Shown in pieces: positions 60,274 to 64,000 of a stretch of DNA of 64,000 nt; within the stretch, counting starts at the first letter, position 1, and each line of letters opens with the position of its first letter. Source of the DNA: Corynebacterium oculi (lineage in GTDB: Bacteria; Actinomycetota; Actinomycetes; Mycobacteriales; Mycobacteriaceae); contig NZ_LKST01000003.1 in assembly GCF_001412105.1 (NCBI RefSeq), positions 62,001-126,000 of the forward strand. The letters are read 5' to 3'. The notes under the pieces were generated by a model. The model did not search any database. It saw only the letters and a list, made by a program, of their open reading frames with translations, and was not told the DNA's origin. The position numbers were made by a program, and so were the translations under genes.

Positions 60274-61161
60274 AACCTTTTCGTGCGGAAAGCGGCCGCC
60301 GTTGCCCTCGGCATCGTCATGGCGAGCGCTCCTCTCGCCACCGCTCAGCCCGCGATGTCCCTCGGCTCAGCCGTGCCCGCCGTCTGGGGCACCCCGCCGG
60401 AGGGTGCGCAGCAGATTGTTACCTTTGGTGATTCCTTCACCGCCATCGGCCCCATCGCTCCCGGTAACGGTGAGCACACGGAAAACGGCTACCAGCTCAA
60501 ACCCACCTGCAAGAAGGACACCCGCAACTGGCCACACTCCGCGGCACAGGCCACGAATAAAAGCCTGGCGGACTGGTCTTGCAACGGAACGGGCGGCATG
60601 ATGCCCCTGGTGGAACTTCCCGCCGTGGTGGAGGAGGCGATCCTCGCCGGGAACATCGGCCCCGGCACCGAGCGCGTGGTGATTATGTACGGAGGCCTCG
60701 ACACCTTCCAGTGGGTGGACGTGGCCGCCTCCATCGCCAACGCGCAGAACCTGGCCCCCAGCATGATGCAGGGCGTGTACGCCACGATCAAGAATCGAGT
60801 GGCCCAGGCCGCCCCCGACGCCGAAGTGGTCATCGCGGGATACCCGGAAATGGCCGCCGACGATCGCCTGTGCCTCATCAATCCCGTGCCCGATCAGCCT
60901 GCGGCGCTGCCCGCCCCTGGGGCCGACCTCATTCAGGATCACCTGCGCAACGCCGCGCGGCACGCCGCCGAGGCCAACGGCCTGCGCTTCATCGACACCC
61001 TGGAACTCACCCGGAGGCACGGCACCTGCGCCCCCAAACCCGAGGACAGGTGGGTGGTAGGTATGTATGACCCGGCGGTACCTACCAACCTCACCAACCA
61101 CCCCTCGATCAACGGCAGCATGGAGATCGGCAAGATCATCGGGCAGGAGTTGTACAGGTAG
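60250..61161 (+). CDS. Secreted SGNH/GDSL hydrolase
   Basis: 303 residues from ATG 60250; the -10 TATACT suggests a leaderless start, although the frame is open to 60157. Signal peptide KKNLFVRKAAAVALGIVMASAPLATA. Catalytic Ser in VTFGDSFTAIGP, Gly in the GTGG block, a VIMYGGLDTFQW segment where block III Asn is replaced, and His in TNHPSINGSMEIG. Several cysteines suggest disulfides. Probable esterase or lipase acting outside the cell. It lies between the two peptide-ABC cassettes; no evidence ties it to them. Confidence 0.82.
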   Translation: MKKTFMKKNLFVRKAAAVALGIVMASAPLATAQPAMSLGSAVPAVWGTPPEGAQQIVTFGDSFTAIGPIAPGNGEHTENGYQLKPTCKKDTRNWPHSAAQATNKSLADWSCNGTGGMMPLVELPAVVEEAILAGNIGPGTERVVIMYGGLDTFQWVDVAASIANAQNLAPSMMQGVYATIKNRVAQAAPDAEVVIAGYPEMAADDRLCLINPVPDQPAALPAPGADLIQDHLRNAARHAAEANGLRFIDTLELTRRHGTCAPKPEDRWVVGMYDPAVPTNLTNHPSINGSMEIGKIIGQELYR

Positions 61162-61169
61162 GTTTTTGC

Positions 61170-61784
61170 TTAGCGACGGGCGTCCAGCCTGGCGGTGTCC
61201 ACCGTTCCTAGGGCGAGCAGGCCGCCAAGCAGGAAGAACCCTCCGAGCGTCACGGTGAACGGATTGATCGTGAGCAATATGTTCCACTCCACCGGGTGAT
61301 CGATGTCCCGCCAGGGGTATAAAAGCAGGAAGAGCAGCACGGTTAGGGGCGGGGCCCAGGCCACCATGCGGGAGGAGAAAGCCGCGCTCAGGCAGCATAG
61401 CCCCTGCCAGAAGGCGGTGGCGGAAAGATACATGGCTACATCGCGGGCGGTGAGGCCGACGCCCGCGATGGCCTGTATGGTCGCCATGCTGATAATAAGC
61501 AGTAGAAACTGAGTGAGCATGATCCCGCCGAGGCTGAGTACACGTATCCGCAGCAGGCGAGTAGGAGCGGTGGCCTCCATCGCGGGGGCCACCGGGTGTA
61601 CCGTGCTAGCCGCGAGCGCGCCCAATACCACTGGGAGTAGACGGGTAAGCGGGGTATCGCGGATACCGTTGGCACCATAAATGCCATACGAGGTGGGAAA
61701 GAGCAGGAGTAGTAGCACGCAGGCCACGGCGCTAAGCGCCAGGGCGGTATAAACCCGCCGGGAAGAGAGGAAACTGCGGTACAT
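61170..61784 (-). CDS. Six-helix membrane protein (cassette C, second permease)
   Basis: 204 residues, MYRSFLSSRRVYTALALSAV at the N terminus, six hydrophobic segments, no motif. It follows the ATPase by 3 nt. Equivalent to the 206-residue protein of cassette B. Confidence 0.7.
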   Translation of the reverse strand: MYRSFLSSRRVYTALALSAVACVLLLLLFPTSYGIYGANGIRDTPLTRLLPVVLGALAASTVHPVAPAMEATAPTRLLRIRVLSLGGIMLTQFLLLIISMATIQAIAGVGLTARDVAMYLSATAFWQGLCCLSAAFSSRMVAWAPPLTVLLFLLLYPWRDIDHPVEWNILLTINPFTVTLGGFFLLGGLLALGTVDTARLDARR

Positions 61785-61787
61785 GGC

Positions 61788-62564
61788 TTAGGCTTCCGGC
61801 GTCGTGGTGTTCTTCATCCCGCTGAGCAGCCTGCGATAGGCGCTTTCCAGGGCGTCGATGGAGCGGTCCCCTGAGTCGGTGAGTGCTCGTGCCGGGCCGC
61901 TGTGCCGAATGGTGCCCTCGCCTAGTACCAGAATGTGATCCGCGCAGGAGGCTACGTCCTCCACTAGGTGTGTGCTGAGCAGAATCGTGGGGGGATCGTC
62001 TTGATCGCGCAGGCGGGAGAGTAACTGGCGGAACTCGTAGCGCTGCTCCGGGTCTAGGCCAGCCGTGGGTTCGTCCAGAATAATGAACTTGGGGGAACCG
62101 GCGATGCTCGCCGCGATGCCTGCCCGCTGGCGCATACCCCCGGAGAGTTCCTTGATCCGCGTGTCACTGCTGTTCTCTAGGCCCACGGCGGCGATGGCGC
62201 TCTCGGCGGCCTCCGCGCGCCGCGCGGCGGGGTATTCCCGCATCCATAGGCAGTAGCGCACGAACTCCTGCACGCTCATGCGCTCGTCCACGGAGAAGTT
62301 CTGCGGCAAGAACCCCAGGTTACGGCGAATATCGTTGCGCTCTGAGCGCAGGGCGGGATTAAGGCCGCCCATGCGGATCTCACCGGCACTCGGGGAGGCG
62401 ATGTTGGCCAGAATCCGTAGCAGGGTGCTCTTGCCAGCACCGTTGGGGCTGAGCAGGCCCGTGATGGAGTGGGCGGGAATATCAAAACTAAGGCCGTGGA
62501 GCACTTCCTTGCGGCGATAACCGGCGACGATCCCGGTGCAGGAGAAGGCGGGGTGATTATCCAT
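61788..62564 (-). CDS. ABC transporter ATPase (peptide cassette C)
   Basis: 258 residues from ATG 62564, whose start overlaps the permease stop. Walker A SPNGAGKST (first Gly is Ser), Q-loop LPQNFSVDERM, signature LSGGMRQR, Walker B FIILDEPTAGLD and H-loop STHL. Same subfamily as the ATPase of cassette B by general motif pattern. Confidence 0.9.
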   Translation of the reverse strand: MDNHPAFSCTGIVAGYRRKEVLHGLSFDIPAHSITGLLSPNGAGKSTLLRILANIASPSAGEIRMGGLNPALRSERNDIRRNLGFLPQNFSVDERMSVQEFVRYCLWMREYPAARRAEAAESAIAAVGLENSSDTRIKELSGGMRQRAGIAASIAGSPKFIILDEPTAGLDPEQRYEFRQLLSRLRDQDDPPTILLSTHLVEDVASCADHILVLGEGTIRHSGPARALTDSGDRSIDALESAYRRLLSGMKNTTTPEA

Positions 62565-63837
62565 GAGCACGAAACTCCTCGGGGTCATAGGAACAGGTGG
62601 CGGTAAAGGAAGAGAGCGCGGAGGCTAGGCGGGTGAGTTGTTCTTCCTCGCTGAGCTGGGCGAGTTCCCGGGAATAATCCAGGCGGGTGCCATCGCGCTC
62701 GGGATCGGAGGTGCTAAAGCCGGTGTAGGCGATGTCCCCGTAGAGGAAATTGGTCAGCAGGTCATAGAGCAGATCGGACTGCTCCGGTGCTTCGAGGGAG
62801 CAGGCGTCCGGCCATTGGCGGAGAAAATCGGCAAAACTCTGGGCGGCGGGCCAGCTGGGAGTATTCCCGCCGAGGGCAAAGATATAGGTGAGGAGGTATT
62901 CCTTCTTTTCCACCTCCTCCGGGGTTTTGGCGCGATCCTGGGGGATACCCGGCTCAATGGCAAGAATGGGCGTGGCGGGTAATCCCGCTGCCGCGCGCAG
63001 ATCGCGGGTGCGCTGAAGATAAGCGCGAATATCGTCCCACTTAAAGGAGTCCTCCCGCCAAATGCACAGGGTGTCCTCGCCCGAATCCTCGCAGAGGATA
63101 TTCTCATAGTCCGTGCGGACGTAGCCGCTGGTCTGCACGCCACCCATGCTGAAAATCGCGGCGACGGTGAGGGCGACGCCCACGATGGCGGTGGTACGGG
63201 AGGCCCGCGCGGTGATGGTGCGGCGAGCCGTGGTAAGCGGTACCGCGATGAACAGAATGAATGCGCAAATTACAATGACTTCCCACGAGGAAGGACGGAA
63301 AACATCCCAGGTGTCCACTTCTGCCGTGGTGAGTGCGATGTACATGCCGGCGTAGAGGCCAAGAAATAGGGCGATGATCGCGCTGCGCAGGGGGCCGAAG
63401 CGCAGGTGGGCGGTGAGCGCACCTAATAAATACAGTATGAAGCTAAAGGCCAGGGCATAGGCTCCGTAGCGAAGATCGAGGTACCCTGGAAGGGAGAGGA
63501 TAGCCCCGATGAGGAGCATGGCTCCCTGGGAAAGCAGGGTGGGGAGCAGAACGGAGAGGAGGTAGCCTCCGAGGATTTCCCGGAGGCGCACCACGAACCA
63601 GGAGCGCGGTGTGCTCAGCCAGATCGCCGTGCTGTGATGGGCAAGGCGGCTGGCCTCCTGCCAGGCGGCGATGGCACAGATGATTCCACCGGTAAAGACC
63701 AGGGGAGTCCATAGGGACATGGTGAGACCGTTATAAGAGGTAAACCAGACGTCCCTCATGATGAGGCAGAAGATGAGCCATATCGCGGGGATGGGTAATC
63801 CCGCGATGAGATGAGTGATGAGGCGTGAGCGCACCAT
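62557..63837 (-). CDS. ABC permease-like membrane protein with extracytoplasmic Cys domain (cassette C)
   Basis: 426 residues; AAGGAGG is 2 nt from the ATG and 5 nt from a following GTG, so either may start. About seven hydrophobic segments to residue about 235, then an external domain with ENILCEDSGEDTLCIWRED (C-x8-C), a charged helix DDIRAYLQRTRDLRAAAG, Cys in PDACSLE and a late Cys in SSFTATCSYDPEE. The C-x8-C and late Cys are shared with the cassette B permease. Confidence 0.75.
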   Translation of the reverse strand: MVRSRLITHLIAGLPIPAIWLIFCLIMRDVWFTSYNGLTMSLWTPLVFTGGIICAIAAWQEASRLAHHSTAIWLSTPRSWFVVRLREILGGYLLSVLLPTLLSQGAMLLIGAILSLPGYLDLRYGAYALAFSFILYLLGALTAHLRFGPLRSAIIALFLGLYAGMYIALTTAEVDTWDVFRPSSWEVIVICAFILFIAVPLTTARRTITARASRTTAIVGVALTVAAIFSMGGVQTSGYVRTDYENILCEDSGEDTLCIWREDSFKWDDIRAYLQRTRDLRAAAGLPATPILAIEPGIPQDRAKTPEEVEKKEYLLTYIFALGGNTPSWPAAQSFADFLRQWPDACSLEAPEQSDLLYDLLTNFLYGDIAYTGFSTSDPERDGTRLDYSRELAQLSEEEQLTRLASALSSFTATCSYDPEEFRAHG

Positions 63838-63855
63838 GTCCTCCTTAATTAGCCG

Positions 63856-64000
63856 TTACTGCCAGAGGGTTTGGCCGCTGTGGACGTTGGAGGCGCAGCC
63901 TACGGTGGCGATGCGAGTAACATTCGATCCGACGCCCACGTAGGACCAATTGCTGAGCCGAGTGGGCTGTGCCGTGCACCAGACCTTGGTGGACACCTGG
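63856..64000 (-). CDS. C-terminal part of a cysteine-containing peptide upstream of cassette C (cut by window edge)
   Basis: The last 48 residues are in the window: QVSTKVWCTAQPTRLSNWSY, then VGVGSNVTRIATVGCASN and SGQTLWQ before TAA at 63856. The two cysteines are 26 residues apart, exactly as in the split peptide of cassette B, and the stop lies 18 nt before the permease start. It is probably the exported peptide of this cassette. Its signal peptide and start are outside the window. Confidence 0.65.
   Translation of the reverse strand, partial: QVSTKVWCTAQPTRLSNWSYVGVGSNVTRIATVGCASNVHSGQTLWQ

Overview
The window is a stretch of chromosome from a high-GC actinobacterium, almost certainly a Corynebacterium. 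The support is a BetP-type betaine carrier with a BetP-like C-terminal tail, a resuscitation-promoting factor with DUF348/G5 domains, a GT39 protein O-mannosyltransferase, a Glp/GLPR division pair, and a gene order (L31-L32-HtrA-Mog-MscL-SAF-FthC-GalU-MoeA/Glp-RimJ-GLPR ... Pmt-RsmI-BetP-MetG-TatD-Rpf2-KsgA-IspE-ABC-F) that I recall as the C. glutamicum order. Many starts have a -10 hexamer only 7-8 nt upstream, as expected of leaderless corynebacterial mRNAs.

Layout. 1-9.6 kb: end of a sensor kinase, a CPBP protease with a broken 5' end, zinc-free ribosomal proteins L31/L32, HtrA protease, molybdopterin and folate enzymes, MscL, GalU, and the Glp-RimJ-GLPR operon. 9.7-12.1 kb: tRNA-Ala(CGC) followed by a lower-GC accessory patch with a decayed ASCH gene, two small membrane proteins, an HTH-DUF3887 regulator with its own palindromes, and a small exported protein. 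12.1-26.2 kb: housekeeping block (Tag glycosylase, CynX-type MFS, DoxX, zinc-finger membrane protein, Pmt, RsmI, BetP, MetG, a CAP protein, TatD, Rpf2, KsgA, IspE). 26.2-38.3 kb: a lactococcin-972-group ABC exporter, a Zur-boxed AztD-like zinc lipoprotein, ABC-F, a membrane hydrolase, a Panacea toxin-antitoxin pair, PPK2 and a split N-acetylglucosamine PTS. 38-48 kb: HAD phosphatase, HIBCH-like hydrolase, a winged-helix protein with two compensating frameshifts, an MMPL exporter with a TetR regulator and operator, and a QacA-like MFS with its TetR. 48.2-54.3 kb: a 5-oxoprolinase regulon (NRAMP-like transporter, GntR regulator, biotin carboxylase/BCCP, PxpBC fusion, PxpA) joined by a shared operator. 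54.4-57 kb: second CAP protein and RF3.

57.1-64 kb is the least familiar part. Two cassettes of the same make-up face each other across an SGNH hydrolase: each has a small cysteine-containing peptide, an ABC ATPase, a permease with an extracytoplasmic domain carrying C-x8-C plus a late cysteine, and a second multi-pass membrane protein. The peptides share a C-x26-C spacing. One peptide gene is split by a frameshift; the other is cut by the window edge. The peptide promoter of the first cassette shares a 15-nt -10 region with the lactococcin-972-type exporter 28 kb away, which has no peptide of its own. I read this as a bacteriocin-like or signalling peptide export/immunity network.
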